Source of the DNA: Methylobacterium sp. SyP6R | GTDB taxonomy: Bacteria; Pseudomonadota; Alphaproteobacteria; Rhizobiales; Beijerinckiaceae | Direction: 5' to 3' | DNA length: 64,000 nt | Assembly: GCF_019216885.1 (NCBI RefSeq) | Contig: NZ_JAAQRC020000001.1 | Location: 2,480,001-2,544,000 of the forward strand | Part shown: piece after piece, positions 16,659 through 26,344 of the stretch | Numbering within the stretch: position 1 is the stretch's first letter | Layout: every line of letters begins with the position of its first letter | Made by a program: the position numbers and the translations under genes | Notes under the pieces: model-generated | What the model was told of the DNA's origin: nothing | Database searches by the model: none | What the model saw: the letters and a program-made list of their open reading frames with translations, nothing else

Positions 16659-19108
16659 GCGGCCGGCCCGACGCCCCGCCGCTGCCCGATCGCCCCCGCC
16701 AGCATCCGCGAGAGCTGCTCGGCCGAGTACGGCTTGTGCAGCAGCGGGAAGCCGTGGGATCCCTCCTGCGCCAGGACGTGGCTGTAGCCGGAGGTGAGCA
16801 GCACCGGCAGGCCGGGATGGCGCCGGCGCAGGGCCTTGGCGAGCTCGATGCCGCCCATGCCGGGCATCACCACGTCGGAGAACACGGCGTCGTAAGCGCC
16901 ATCCTGGCCCAGCACGTCGAGGGCGGCCTCGGCACTGGTGACCCAGTCGGCGACGTAGCCGAGATCGCCGAGGATCTGCGCGGCGAAGCGACCGACCCCG
17001 ACATTGTCCTCGACGAGCAGCACCCGCTGGCCGGCCCGGGCCGGCGCCAGGCCCTCGTCCGCGGGCGGCGCCTCGGCTCCCTCGGCGGGCGCCGCCACCT
17101 CGGGCAGGTAGAGGATGAAGGTCGAGCCCTCGCCGAGCCGGCTCGTCACGTCGACGTCGCCGCCGGATTGCTTGGCGAAGCCGAAGACTTGGCTCAAGCC
17201 TAAGCCCGTGCCCTTGCCGACCTCCTTGGTGGTGAAGAACGGCTCGAAGATCTTTTCCATCACCGCCGGGCTCATGCCGGCGCCGGTATCCGTCAGCGAG
17301 ATCGCCGCGAAGGGCCCCCGTGCGGCGGCGTGGCCGCGGATCTCGGGCTTTGCCGCCCCGCAGGCGACGCCGAGCGTCAGCGTCCCCTCCCCTTCCATCG
17401 CGTCGCGGGCATTGACCGCCATGTTGATGAGGGCGGTCTCGAACTGGCTGAGATCGGCGCGCACGAAGCACGGCCGGTCGGGGCCTTGCGTCACCACGCG
17501 GATGCGCGCGCCCGTCACCGTGTCGAGCATGTCGGCGACGCCCTGGAGGCGGGCGACGACGTCGAACACCTCCGGCGCGAGCGCCTGGCGGCGGGCGAAG
17601 GCGAGGAGCTGGCCGGTGAGCTTGGCGGCGCGGTCCACCGTGTCGGAGACCGCGTCGAGGTAGCGGCGTTTGCGCGCCTCCGGCAGCTCGGGCCGGCGCA
17701 GGAAATCCACCGAGGAGCGGATGATGGTCAAGAGGTTGTTGAAGTCGTGGGCGACGCCCCCGGTCAGCTGGCCCACCGCCTCCATCTTCTGCGACTGGCG
17801 AAGCGCCTCCTCGGCCTGGACGAGGCGCTGCGCGCGATCGCGCTGCTCCGTCACGTCGCGGGCGACACAGTACAGGTTGCCCTCGAACGGCACCGCCCGC
17901 CACGACAGGGTGCGGTAGCCCCCATCCCGGGTGCGGAACCGGTTCTCGAACGACAGGGTCGGCGCCCCGGAGCCGAGGCGCCGGATCTCGTCGCGGGTCC
18001 GGTCCTGGTCGTCCGGGTGCTCGAGCCAGGCGGAAGTCTGCCCCACCACCTCGTCGGGCCGCCAGCCGAGCGTCGCCGTCCAGGCCGGGTTGACGCTGAG
18101 CCAGACGCCGTCGGCATCGGCCACCCCCAGCATGTCGCGGCTCACCTGCCAGATCCGGTCGCGCTCGGCGGTGCGGGTCGCGACCTGCCGCTCCAGGGTC
18201 TCGTTGAGGCCGCGCAGGGCCTCTTCCAGCCGGCGCTGGGCGGTGATGTCGTTGAACAGGACCGCGACGTGCCGGTCCTCCGGCGCATCGACCCGGAAGG
18301 CGTGCACCTCGTACCAGCGCTCGCCCAGCGCCCGGGCCGGCTGGACGAAGCGGACCGGCTCGCCGGTCGACGCCACCCGGCCGTAGAGGTCGAACCAGTG
18401 CGGCTCGTGGTCGGGGGCCAGCTCGCGCATCCAGCGCCCGGCCGCGTCCGCGAGGCCGGTCTGGCGGGCGAAGGCGGGATTGACCTCGAGGAAGCGGTAA
18501 TCCTCGGCCTTGCCCTCCGGGCCGAAGCGCAGGGCGATGACGCAGAAGCCGGCATCGATCGCCTCGAACAGGGTGCGGTAGCGCGCCTCGCTGCGCCGCA
18601 ACGCCTCCTCGGCCCGCCGCCGGCCGGTGATGTCGATGATGAATTCGAAGCCGGTGCCGTCGTCGAGGCGGGTCGCCGCGCACAAGGCCCAGAACCGCGA
18701 GCCGTCCTTGCGCAGATATTCGCGCTCGGTCGAATCCGAGCGGCCCCGCGCCTGGAGCTCGGCGATGACGCGCCGGGAGGTCGCCTGCCATTCCGGCGGC
18801 ACCAGCGTGGCGCCGGTGAGCCGGCCCCGGCCCAGATCCTCGCGGCTGTAGCCGCTCATCGCCAGGAAGGTGTCGTTGGCCTCCAGCACCCGGCCGGCCA
18901 TGTCGAAGACGATCGCCCCGACCGTCTCGACGCCGAGCGCCGCCCGCAGGCGCGGATCGACGAGGGGCTCGCCGATCGGCCGCCAGGGACGGTCGGCCTC
19001 CGCGAGGGCCGCCTCGGCCTCCGCCCGCGCCTGCTCCGCCGCCGCCAGGGCGGCCCGCAACCGCGCATTCTCCGCGACGAGGTCCGGGACGTGTCCGGGA
19101 TCCGCCAT
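16655..19108 (-). CDS. Hybrid sensor histidine kinase: three PAS domains, HisKA/HATPase, receiver
   Basis: 817-aa cytoplasmic hybrid kinase without predicted membrane helices. Order: N-terminal coiled coil (about 10-45), PAS-1 (about 55-165, with [25 protein letters not shown]), PAS-2 (about 175-300), linker coil, PAS-3 (about 310-430), HisKA with the phospho-His near 455 ([14 protein letters not shown]), HATPase (N box [14 protein letters not shown] boxes DTGAGMS and [14 protein letters not shown]), then a receiver (about 700-805) with acceptor Asp near 743 in [22 protein letters not shown] precedes ATG 19108. Its stop overlaps by 4 bp, tail to tail, with the GlxA-type gene. Signal and output partner unknown. 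Confidence 0.9.
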   Translation of the reverse strand: MADPGHVPDLVAENARLRAALAAAEQARAEAEAALAEADRPWRPIGEPLVDPRLRAALGVETVGAIVFDMAGRVLEANDTFLAMSGYSREDLGRGRLTGATLVPPEWQATSRRVIAELQARGRSDSTEREYLRKDGSRFWALCAATRLDDGTGFEFIIDITGRRRAEEALRRSEARYRTLFEAIDAGFCVIALRFGPEGKAEDYRFLEVNPAFARQTGLADAAGRWMRELAPDHEPHWFDLYGRVASTGEPVRFVQPARALGERWYEVHAFRVDAPEDRHVAVLFNDITAQRRLEEALRGLNETLERQVATRTAERDRIWQVSRDMLGVADADGVWLSVNPAWTATLGWRPDEVVGQTSAWLEHPDDQDRTRDEIRRLGSGAPTLSFENRFRTRDGGYRTLSWRAVPFEGNLYCVARDVTEQRDRAQRLVQAEEALRQSQKMEAVGQLTGGVAHDFNNLLTIIRSSVDFLRRPELPEARKRRYLDAVSDTVDRAAKLTGQLLAFARRQALAPEVFDVVARLQGVADMLDTVTGARIRVVTQGPDRPCFVRADLSQFETALINMAVNARDAMEGEGTLTLGVACGAAKPEIRGHAAARGPFAAISLTDTGAGMSPAVMEKIFEPFFTTKEVGKGTGLGLSQVFGFAKQSGGDVDVTSRLGEGSTFILYLPEVAAPAEGAEAPPADEGLAPARAGQRVLLVEDNVGVGRFAAQILGDLGYVADWVTSAEAALDVLGQDGAYDAVFSDVVMPGMGGIELAKALRRRHPGLPVLLTSGYSHVLAQEGSHGFPLLHKPYSAEQLSRMLAGAIGQRRGVGPAA

Positions 19109-19313
19109 TCCTCTCCCACCCGCACCGGCGCCGCGCGGCCTGTCCGCGCCTTTCGCCTCATCCCCGCGGGCCCATATAGCGGAGGCGGGCGGCCCGTCTC
19201 CACCCTTCCACCCGCGACCATCGGCGCAGTGCCGAGGGGCGCTCGCATTGCGGCGCGGCCGGGAAGGCCGCATATCTGGGGCGGCCCCGCCGCGTCGGGG
19301 CGGGAGGCGTTTC

Positions 19314-19802
19314 GTGGCGATCCAACCGACTCGTTGCAGCAACGCGGCCCTGCGCCGGGCGACGCGCAGCGTCGGGCAGCTCTACGACGACGCCCTGGCG
19401 CCGAGCGGCCTGCGCACGACGCAGTTCGGCCTCCTCGGCACGATCCGCCGCCTCGGCGAACCGACCATGGGCGAACTGGCCGAGGCGATGGTGATGGACC
19501 TCTCGGGCCTCGCCCACACCCTCAAGCCCCTGACCCGCGACGGCTATGTCAGCGTGGTGCCCGATCCCCGGGACCGCCGGGCGCGGCGCATCGCCCTGAC
19601 GGAAGCGGGCGCCGCCAAGCTCGCGGAGGCGACGCCTCTGTGGCGGACGGCCCAGGACCGGTTCGATGCCGCCTTCGGGCCCGAGCGGGCGGGCCTGCTG
19701 CGCGACCTGCTGCACGAGCTGGCGCTGCCGGGATTCCGGGCGGCGTTCGGGGAGGACGGCGGCGTGCGCGAGGCAGCCTCGGGACAGGGCCGGGCGGGCT
19801 GA
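19314..19802 (+). CDS. MarR-family transcriptional regulator
   Basis: 162-aa winged-helix repressor-type protein. LGEPTMGELAEAMVMDLSGL and the wing VSVVPDPRDRRARRIALTEAG (about residues 50-100) are the MarR DNA-binding core, flanked by the N- and C-terminal dimerisation helices. GTG 19314 is chosen because GGGAGG lies just upstream and the remaining protein matches family length. It diverges from the hybrid kinase gene (205 bp between starts). Ligand and targets unknown. Confidence 0.82.
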   Translation: MAIQPTRCSNAALRRATRSVGQLYDDALAPSGLRTTQFGLLGTIRRLGEPTMGELAEAMVMDLSGLAHTLKPLTRDGYVSVVPDPRDRRARRIALTEAGAAKLAEATPLWRTAQDRFDAAFGPERAGLLRDLLHELALPGFRAAFGEDGGVREAASGQGRAG

Positions 19803-19883
19803 CGTTTCGGTGCGTTCAAGCATTCACCTTCATGGTACACGACAGCGGCCTGAAGCCCGCCGGCCATGGCCTCTCCCACCCGC

Positions 19884-20007
19884 GACCTCATCCTGAGGTG
19901 TTAGTCGATCTTCGATCGACTAACCTCGAAGGAGGGCTCCAGGGATCGCAAAGACTTGTGGAGCCCTCCTTCGAGGCTCCTTTCAGTCGCACCTCAGGAT
20001 GAGGTCG
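19884..20007. repeat. Long interrupted palindrome, CCTCATCCTGAGGTG type, copy 1
   Basis: Left end GACCTCATCCTGAGGTG (19884-19900) is complemented at the right end by CACCTCAGGATGAGGTC (19990-20006), with inner arms CCTCGAAGGAGGGCTCCAGG versus GGAGCCCTCCTTCGAGG. The whole 124-bp block can form one long hairpin/cruciform. A diverged second copy with the same left flank (CTTCCCACCCGC-) is at 37772-37911. It occupies the middle of the 405-bp gap between the MarR and LysR genes. Confidence 0.7.
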
Positions 20008-20207
20008 CTGATGGGACAGGTCGGAGCCGCATGTGAGCGGCCCTGTCGTGTACTGTGCTTCACCTCGCTCAAGCCTTCCTCGGCGCTTGTTCGAGTATCG
20101 AGAATGGAATCGCGACAAATTTTTCTTTATCATCACGGTTCACGACGCAGGAAAGCGGCGCGGGTGCCGGCGCAACAGCGGCCATCGCTCTCCCACTTGC
20201 GAATACC

Positions 20208-21137
20208 TCACGGCCTCGCACGCCCCCGCTCCTCCGCCGCCATCCCGCGGGCGAGGTGCTGGAGGAGCTTGGCGGCTGCGGGCGAGAGCTGGCGGCCGAG
20301 CCGCGTGACGATCCTCGCCTCGACCCCGTCGAGCCCCGGATCGGCGAGCGGCAGGGCCACCAGGATGCCGTCGGCGATCTCCTGCGCGGCGCAGAAGGCC
20401 GGCAGCAGCGTCACGCCGGTGCCGGAGGCGGCGAACTGCTTGAGCACGCCGATCGAGCCGGTGATCAGCGCCGGATCGAGCCGCACGCCCTCCGCCCGCT
20501 CGGCCGCCGCGATGATCTGCCGGATGCCGTAGGCCGGGTGCATCGTGCCGAGGCGGTGGCCGGCGAGGGCGGCGAGGCGCACCGGGCCCGGATGGGCGGC
20601 GAGCGGGTGGGCGGTATGCACCAGCACCCGGATCGGATGCGGCATCGCCAGGTGGGTGCGCAGGCGCGGCTCCGGCGGCGGGTTGTAGACGAGGCCGAGA
20701 TGCGCCTCGTCCTCGACGACCCGGCGCACCACGTCGTTGGTGGCCGCGAGATCGAGGGTCATGGTCAGGTCGGGGTGGCGGGCCCAGAAGCCCTGGAGCA
20801 GACCCGACATCAGGTCGCCGATGAAGCCCTCGCCGAGCACCACGTCGATATGCCCGCGGCGCAGGCCCTTCAGCTCGGTGAGCTTGGCCAGGATGTCCTC
20901 CCGGTCGGAGGCCTGGCGCCGGTAATAGTCGAGGAGGAGGCTGCCTGCCGGCGTCGCCCGCACGCCGCGGCGGTGGCGCTCGATCAAGGGCGTGGCGAGC
21001 TGCCCCTCCATCTGGACGATCTGGCGGCTCACCGCCGAGGCGTTGACGTTGAGCTTGTCGGCCGCGGCGCGGACCGAGCCGCAACCGACGGCTTCCGCGA
21101 GATAGCGCAGGCAGCGCTCGTCGAGGCTGTGTTGCAT
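20208..21137 (-). CDS. LysR-family transcriptional regulator
   Basis: 309-aa LTTR. The N-terminal helix-turn-helix is AVGCGSVRAAADKLNVNASAVSRQI (about residues 15-40), followed by the linker helix and a periplasmic-binding-protein-like effector domain (about 90-295) with EGFIGDLMSGLL and GSIGVLKQFAASGTGVTLLP. GGAGGG lies upstream of ATG 21137. It is divergent from, and 151 bp away from, the dehydrogenase/ALDH/DUF3100 operon, which is very likely its target; the inducer would be the substrate of that pathway. Confidence 0.88.
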   Translation of the reverse strand: MQHSLDERCLRYLAEAVGCGSVRAAADKLNVNASAVSRQIVQMEGQLATPLIERHRRGVRATPAGSLLLDYYRRQASDREDILAKLTELKGLRRGHIDVVLGEGFIGDLMSGLLQGFWARHPDLTMTLDLAATNDVVRRVVEDEAHLGLVYNPPPEPRLRTHLAMPHPIRVLVHTAHPLAAHPGPVRLAALAGHRLGTMHPAYGIRQIIAAAERAEGVRLDPALITGSIGVLKQFAASGTGVTLLPAFCAAQEIADGILVALPLADPGLDGVEARIVTRLGRQLSPAAAKLLQHLARGMAAEERGRARP

Positions 21138-21166
21138 CGGGTCGTCCCTCCCGCCCACCGGGTGCG

Positions 21167-21176
21167 TTGCCGGCAA
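21167..21176. promoter_or_regulatory. Candidate LysR operator, palindrome TTGCCGGCAA
   Basis: A perfect 10-bp palindrome TTGCCGGCAA lies 30 bp upstream of the LysR start and 113 bp upstream of the divergent operon, where an autoregulatory LTTR site is expected. It is short and its T-N-A geometry is not the classical T-N11-A, so this is tentative. Confidence 0.3.
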
Positions 21177-21288
21177 GTCAACGCAAAATACCGGCCAACC
21201 GCGTTCCGCTCAACGCCGACCTGCCCCAGTCTCCGGTTCCCAGAGGGGCGCCGCAGCGGAGCGGCGCCGGTTCCGGGAGACAGCGAAC

Positions 21289-22155
21289 ATGCGGACGATC
21301 GGCGTCATCGGGCTCGGCAACATGGGCCGGGGCATGGCCCTCTCGCTGCGGCGGCGGGGCTTCGAGGTCATGGGCTACGACCCGGCCCCCGCCGCCCGCG
21401 AGGCCTCGGCGGCGGACGACATCGCCATCACCGAAGGGCCATCCGCCCTCTGGCGGGACTGCGAGGCGATCGTGCTGTCGCTGCCGAATCCCGAGGTGGT
21501 GGAGGCCGTGCTGCTCGGGTCCGACGGGCCGCTCCACGGCGCCAAGCCCGGCCTGCTGATCGTCGACACCTCGACCTCGGACCCGGCGGTCACCCGCCGC
21601 ATCGCGGCGGCGCTCGCGCCGGCGGGCATCGACCTGATCGACGCGCCGGTGAGCGGCGGGCCGAAGGGCGCGCATGCCGCGACCCTCACCATGGTGATCG
21701 GCGGCAGCGACCGGGCGGTGGCCCTGGCCGAGCCGGTGCTCGCGGCCATGAGCGCGACGCGGGTCCATGTCGGCGGCGTCGGCGCCGGCCACGTCACCAA
21801 GCTCGCCAACAACCTGCTCTGCGCCGCCCATCTCATCACCGCCGCGGAAGCCGTGCGGATGGCGAAGGACGCGGGCGTCGATCCCGAGCGCCTGCTCGCC
21901 GGGATCAATGCCGGCTCGGGCCGCAGCGGCGTGACGCAGGTCAACTTCCCGACCTGGGTGCTCAACGGCGCCTTCGATTCCGGCTTCACCATGAAGCTGA
22001 TGCGCAAGGACGTGCGGCTCGCCGAGAGCCTGATCGGGGCGCTTGCCCTCGACCTGCCGCTTTCGGGAGAGGCCGCCCGGCTCTGGCGCGACAGCGTCGC
22101 GGTCGCCCCCGACGACGCCGACTTCAACGCCATCGTCAAGCTCCAGCTCGCCTGA
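21289..22155 (+). CDS. NAD(P)-dependent beta-hydroxyacid dehydrogenase (3-hydroxyisobutyrate dehydrogenase family)
   Basis: 288-aa oxidoreductase. IGVIGLGNMGRGMALSL is the N-terminal Rossmann dinucleotide site; LLIVDTSTSDPAVTRRI and DAPVSGGPKGAHAATLTMVIGG are the substrate region; the catalytic Lys is in GHVTKLANNLLCAAHL (about residue 167). Family members oxidise 3-hydroxyisobutyrate, tartronate semialdehyde and similar acids. First gene of a three-gene operon with an aldehyde dehydrogenase and a DUF3100 membrane protein, so it probably turns an imported hydroxy acid into a semialdehyde that the next enzyme oxidises. Confidence 0.88.
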   Translation: MRTIGVIGLGNMGRGMALSLRRRGFEVMGYDPAPAAREASAADDIAITEGPSALWRDCEAIVLSLPNPEVVEAVLLGSDGPLHGAKPGLLIVDTSTSDPAVTRRIAAALAPAGIDLIDAPVSGGPKGAHAATLTMVIGGSDRAVALAEPVLAAMSATRVHVGGVGAGHVTKLANNLLCAAHLITAAEAVRMAKDAGVDPERLLAGINAGSGRSGVTQVNFPTWVLNGAFDSGFTMKLMRKDVRLAESLIGALALDLPLSGEAARLWRDSVAVAPDDADFNAIVKLQLA

Positions 22156-22172
22156 ACCCAGGAGATCCCATC

Positions 22173-23702
22173 ATGACCGAGACCCGCCCGCAGGCGCTCG
22201 CCGCCCTCCTGCGCCCGTACTTCCCCGAGACGACCACCATCGGTTCTTGGGTGGATGGCCGCATCGTCCCCGGCACCGGCGAGAATGTGCGCCTCGTCGA
22301 TCCCTCGACCGGCCTGACGCTCGCCGAATACCCGGATGCCGGGCCCGACATAGTCGCCGAGGCCGCCCGTGCGGCGAAAGTCGGCCAGGCCCGCTGGGCC
22401 GCGCTGACGGGCGCCGCCCGCGGCCGGGTGATGCAGGAGATCGCCCGCGTCATCCGCGCCGAGGTCGAGGGGCTGGCCCGCCTCGAGGCGCTGAATGCCG
22501 GCAAGCCGATCCGCGATTGCCGCGGCGAGGCGACCAAGGTCGCCGAGATGTTCGAGTATTATGCCGGCTGGGCCGACAAGCTCCATGGCGAGGTGATCCC
22601 GGTCCCGACCAGCCACCTCAACTATACAAGGCGCGAGCCCCTCGGCGTCGTGCTCCAGATCACGCCCTGGAACGCCCCGGTCTTCACCTGCGGCTGGCAG
22701 CTCGCCCCGGCGCTCGCCGCCGGCAACGCGGTGCTGCTCAAGCCCTCGGAGCTCACCCCCCTCACCTCGCTGGCGGTGGCGGCCCTCGCCGAGCGGGCCG
22801 GGCTGCCCGCGGGCGTCGTCAACGTGCTCGCCGGCTACGGCCACACCACCGGCCAGGCGGCCCTCGCCGAGAAGGCCGTGACCAAGGTGGTCTTCGTCGG
22901 CTCGCCGGCCACCGGCGCGAAGATCGCCGAGAGCGCCGCGCGGCATCTCAAGCCCTGCGTGCTCGAACTCGGCGGCAAGTCGGCCAACATCGTCTTCGCC
23001 GATGCCGACCTGGAGCGGGCCTGCCTCGGCGCGCAGGCTGCGATCTTCGCCGGTGCCGGCCAGTCCTGCGTCGCCGGCTCGCGGCTCCTCGTCGAGCGGC
23101 CGGTCTACGACCGCTTCGTCGCCATGCTGGCGGCGGGCGCCGAGCGCATCCGCGTCGGCGATCCCCTCGATCCCGAGACCGAAATCGGGCCGATCAACAA
23201 CGCTACCCAGTACCGGCACGTCCTCGCGATGATCCGCGGCGGCCTCGATCAAGGAGCGACGCTCGCCGCCGGCAGCGACGGCACCCCCGCCGAGGGCGGC
23301 TTCTACGTGCGCCCGACGATCCTCGCCCAGGCCGACAATTCCATGGACTGCGCCCGCACCGAGATCTTCGGACCGGTCGTGACGGTGATCCCGTTCGACA
23401 CGGAGGAGGAGGCGGTCGCCATCGCCAACGATTCCGAGTTCGGGCTGGCCGGCGCGGTCTGGACCCGCGATGTCGGCCGCGCCCACCGGGTCGCGGCCCA
23501 GGTCCGGGCCGGCACCTTCTGGATCAACGCCTACAAGACCATCCACGTCTCCTCGCCCTTCGGCGGCTCGGGGCGGAGCGGCTACGGGCGCTCCAGCGGC
23601 CTCGAGGCCCTGCACGAATACACCCAGGTCAAGAGCGTCTGGGTCGAGACCGCCGCCGCTCCCGCCGCCTCCTTCGGCTACGCCCCCGGCGTCGGCGCCT
23701 GA
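22173..23702 (+). CDS. NAD(P)-dependent aldehyde dehydrogenase
   Basis: 509-aa ALDH. Catalytic Cys in FAGAGQSCVAGSRLLVE, base Glu in CVLELGGKSANIVFADADLE, and cofactor segments ITPWNAPVFTCGWQLAPALA and FVGSPATGAKIAESA. It starts 17 bp after the dehydrogenase stop with AGGAG upstream and precedes the DUF3100 gene by 59 bp. Likely oxidises the semialdehyde made by the first enzyme of the operon. It is only distantly similar to the other aldehyde dehydrogenase at 7.3-8.7 kb. Confidence 0.92.
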   Translation: MTETRPQALAALLRPYFPETTTIGSWVDGRIVPGTGENVRLVDPSTGLTLAEYPDAGPDIVAEAARAAKVGQARWAALTGAARGRVMQEIARVIRAEVEGLARLEALNAGKPIRDCRGEATKVAEMFEYYAGWADKLHGEVIPVPTSHLNYTRREPLGVVLQITPWNAPVFTCGWQLAPALAAGNAVLLKPSELTPLTSLAVAALAERAGLPAGVVNVLAGYGHTTGQAALAEKAVTKVVFVGSPATGAKIAESAARHLKPCVLELGGKSANIVFADADLERACLGAQAAIFAGAGQSCVAGSRLLVERPVYDRFVAMLAAGAERIRVGDPLDPETEIGPINNATQYRHVLAMIRGGLDQGATLAAGSDGTPAEGGFYVRPTILAQADNSMDCARTEIFGPVVTVIPFDTEEEAVAIANDSEFGLAGAVWTRDVGRAHRVAAQVRAGTFWINAYKTIHVSSPFGGSGRSGYGRSSGLEALHEYTQVKSVWVETAAAPAASFGYAPGVGA

Positions 23703-23761
23703 TCCCTCCCGGTCCGGGGGCGGCGGCCTCCGGACCGTCCCCCCGCACCGGAGACCGATCG

Positions 23762-25147
23762 ATGACGAGCGCCACCCTGGCGACCGGCAATCCCGCCGTC
23801 GCGCCCGTGACCCAACCCGTGCCCCCTCCCGCGACTCGTGCCGGCCGCGCCGGCATCCTGGTCCTGTTCCTCCTCGCCCTCGTGGTGGTGACGATCGCAG
23901 AGGCGATCGGCAACGTCGCCATCCCGCTCGGCCACGGCAAGATCATCCTCCTGCCCCTGCTCTGGGCCCTGCTGATGGGCGGCGGCCTCGGACTTGCCGC
24001 GCCGCGCCTGCCCCGCGCCTTGCGGCTGCCCGTCTCGCTCCAGCACGCCGCAGGCGCGATCCTCCAGCCGGCGCTTCTCCTCTTCGTCGCCAAGCTCGGC
24101 CTCCTCGTCGGCGGCTCGCTGCCGAAGATCCTGAGCGCCGGCTGGGCCCTCGCCTTCCAGGAATTCGGCCACTTCTTCGGCACGATGGTGTTCGGCCTGC
24201 CCGTGGCGCTACTCCTCGGGCTCAAGCGCGAGGCGATCGGCGCCACCTTCTCGGTCGGGCGCGAGCCCAGCCTCGCGATCATCGGCGAGCGCTTCGGCAT
24301 GGACTCGCCGGAAGGCCGCGGCGTGCTCGCCGAGTACCTGACCGGCACGGTGTTCGGCGCGGTGTTCATCGCGGTGCTCGCCGGGCTGATCGCCAGCCTC
24401 GGCATCTTCAACCCGCTGGCGCTCGCCATGGGGGCCGGGGTCGGGTCGGGCAGCATGATGGCGGCGGCGTCCGGCGCCATCGCGGCGCAGCAGACCCCCG
24501 AGATGGCGAAGGAGGTGGCCACCTTCGCGGCGGCGAGCAACCTCATCACCACCACCATCGGCACCTACTTCACCCTGTTCCTGTCCCTGCCCTTCACGAT
24601 CTGGGCCTACGGCGTGCTGGAGCCGATTCTGGGCCGCGGTCGCGGACGGACCGAGGCCGCCGCCGCGCCGACCGAGGTGGTGACGGCGCATGCCGCGCCT
24701 GCCTTCGGCCTGCCGGCGCTGATCCTGATCTGGCTCGCCACGGCCGTGTTCGGGCTCATCGGCAACCGGCTCACCTACGGCACGCCGATCGACGGGCAGG
24801 TGCTGATCGGTGCCGGGATCATCGTCGCCGCGGTGGCGGTGGGCGAGGTGCTCTACCGCCTCGCCGGGCGCCGGCTGCCGGCGGTGGTGTGGGTCTCGCT
24901 GATCGGCATGGCGCTCACCTATCCGGGCACGCCGTTCTCGGCCGAGATCGCCGCGGCGACGGGCCGGATCAACTTCCTGGCGCTCGCCACCCCGATCCTC
25001 GCCTTCGCGGGCCTGTCGCTCGCCAAGGATTTCCCGGCCTTCCGGCGCCTCGGCTGGCGCATCGTGGTGGTGTCGTTCATGGCCAATGCCGGCACGTTCC
25101 TCGGCGCGGCGCTGATCGCCCAGTTCTGGATGCATCCGCCGGTGTGA
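23762..25147 (+). CDS. DUF3100 family multi-helix membrane protein, probable transporter
   Basis: 461-aa integral membrane protein with about 12 hydrophobic helices in two similar halves; the small-residue-rich loop LALAMGAGVGSGSMMAAASGAIAA near residue 225 recalls substrate sites of secondary carriers. It matches my recollection of DUF3100 proteins, which are uncharacterised. Third gene of the operon regulated by the divergent LysR, after two oxidoreductases, so import of the hydroxy-acid substrate is the simplest inference. GGAG lies before ATG 23762. Confidence 0.78.
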   Translation: MTSATLATGNPAVAPVTQPVPPPATRAGRAGILVLFLLALVVVTIAEAIGNVAIPLGHGKIILLPLLWALLMGGGLGLAAPRLPRALRLPVSLQHAAGAILQPALLLFVAKLGLLVGGSLPKILSAGWALAFQEFGHFFGTMVFGLPVALLLGLKREAIGATFSVGREPSLAIIGERFGMDSPEGRGVLAEYLTGTVFGAVFIAVLAGLIASLGIFNPLALAMGAGVGSGSMMAAASGAIAAQQTPEMAKEVATFAAASNLITTTIGTYFTLFLSLPFTIWAYGVLEPILGRGRGRTEAAAAPTEVVTAHAAPAFGLPALILIWLATAVFGLIGNRLTYGTPIDGQVLIGAGIIVAAVAVGEVLYRLAGRRLPAVVWVSLIGMALTYPGTPFSAEIAAATGRINFLALATPILAFAGLSLAKDFPAFRRLGWRIVVVSFMANAGTFLGAALIAQFWMHPPV

Positions 25148-25233
25148 ACGGAGCGCGACGGGTAACCCTCCCCCCTCTGCGGGGAAAATCCCTCTTAAAA
25201 TCAAGCGCGGGATCCCCTCTCCCGTGTGGGCTA

Positions 25234-26090
25234 GGCGGTGTGGACTCTTGGGGTTCCCTTTGCGGGTGGGGAGTGATTCAAGGCTGCTTTTTGGGGGGCC
25301 GCCTTGGGAGTTCTGGATCGTCTCGTTCTCAGCGATGGTCAGTGGGAGCGCTTATCCCCCCTGATCATCGGCCGGCCGGATCAACGCGGCTCGACCGGAC
25401 GCGACAACCGCATGTTCGTGGAGGGCGTGCTCTGGATCGTGCGCACCGGCGCACCGTGGCGCGACCTGCCCGAGGCGTTCGGCGACTGGAACAGCGTGTT
25501 CCGCCGCTTCAGTCGCTGGAGCCAGAAGGGCGTGTGGTGGCGCATTTTCGAGGCGATGGCTGACGATCCCGACTTTGAGTACCTGATCGTCGACTCCACG
25601 ATCGTGCGCGCTCACCAACATGCGGCGGGCGCAAAAAAAGGGGGTCTGATGATCCGCCCGATCAGGCACTGGGCCGGTCCCGCGGCGGCCTGAGCACCAA
25701 GATCCACTTGGTCGTACGCGGCCTTGGCTGTCCGATCCGGTTTGCCCTCACGGCGGGGCAGAAAGGCGATGCGCCCCAGGCCGAGGCGCTCCTGGCGGAT
25801 CTCCCTGCTGCGGTGGTCCTGGCCGATGCGGCCTACGACAGTAATCGGCTGCGCGAGGCGATTGCCGGCAAGGGCGCCACGGCTGTGATCCCGAACAATC
25901 CCTCACGCGCCAAGAAGTACGAGCTCGACACGGCGCTCTATACCGAGAGGCACCTGATTGAGTGCTGCTTCTCCAAGCTCAAGCAGTTCCGGCGTGTCGC
26001 CACACGCTACGAGAAAACAGCCCGCAACTATGCCGCAGTGGTCACCATCGCCGCCATCGTCCTATGGCTCAGGTAACTGTCCACACCGCC
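25234..26090 (+). mobile_element. IS5 family (IS427-group-like) insertion sequence, 857 bp, complete
   Basis: Terminal inverted repeats are GGCGGTGTGGAC (25234-25245) and its exact complement GTCCACACCGCC (26079-26090). TA is duplicated on both sides (25232-25233, 26091-26092) within a CTAG target. Length, ends, TA duplication and the two-frame transposase fit the IS427 group. It inserted exactly into the CTAG at the left tip of the MITE-like element. The copy looks intact and potentially active. Confidence 0.88.
25304..26076 (+). CDS. IS5-family transposase, two frames joined by a -1 frameshift
   Basis: Frame 1 (25304-25693) holds the N-terminal HTH region (LSDGQWERLSPLI, GAPWRDLPEAFGDWNSVFRRF) and the first catalytic Asp in LIVDSTIVRAHQHAAGAKK. 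At A7G (25633-25640, AAAAAAAG) a -1 shift moves into the second frame, which continues DQALGRSRGGLSTKIH and carries the second Asp in VVLADAAYDSNRLR and the Glu in YTERHLIECCFSKLKQFRRV. All DDE residues are present. The heptamer is the usual programmed frameshift site of this group, so the break is regulatory, not decay. TTG 25304 is the probable start. Confidence 0.88.
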
Positions 26091-26344
26091 TAGCGTGTTC
26101 ACACTTCTCCGTTCGAGAGCTTCTCCCGGTGAAGGTCGCGCGCCTCTCCTCCCCCCGGCGATCCCGGGCTTGCCCGGAATCGCTGCAAGTTGTGGGGAGG
26201 AGCCGGAGGTGGGGGTGGTGCCGGAGAGATTTCGGCGGTGCCTCCTGCACCACCCCCACCCCTAACCCCTCCCCACAAGGGGGAGGGGAAAGCGCCCTCT
26301 TTTACAATGAGTTGGGCTTCAGAGACGTTGTGTGAATCCGCTAG

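Noticed and set aside
21180..21207. AACG...GTTCC upstream of the LysR gene, like a sigma-EcfG promoter
   Set aside because: The spacer is 19 bp, outside the 16-17 bp range.
20055..23702. A 1215-codon plus-strand open frame
   Set aside because: Only its distal part (from 22173) is the true aldehyde dehydrogenase; the rest runs antisense through the LysR gene and out of frame through the dehydrogenase, an effect of high GC content.
25304..26076. Transposase judged a frameshifted pseudogene
   Set aside because: The shift lies at an A7G slippery site as in IS427-group programmed frameshifting and all DDE residues are intact.
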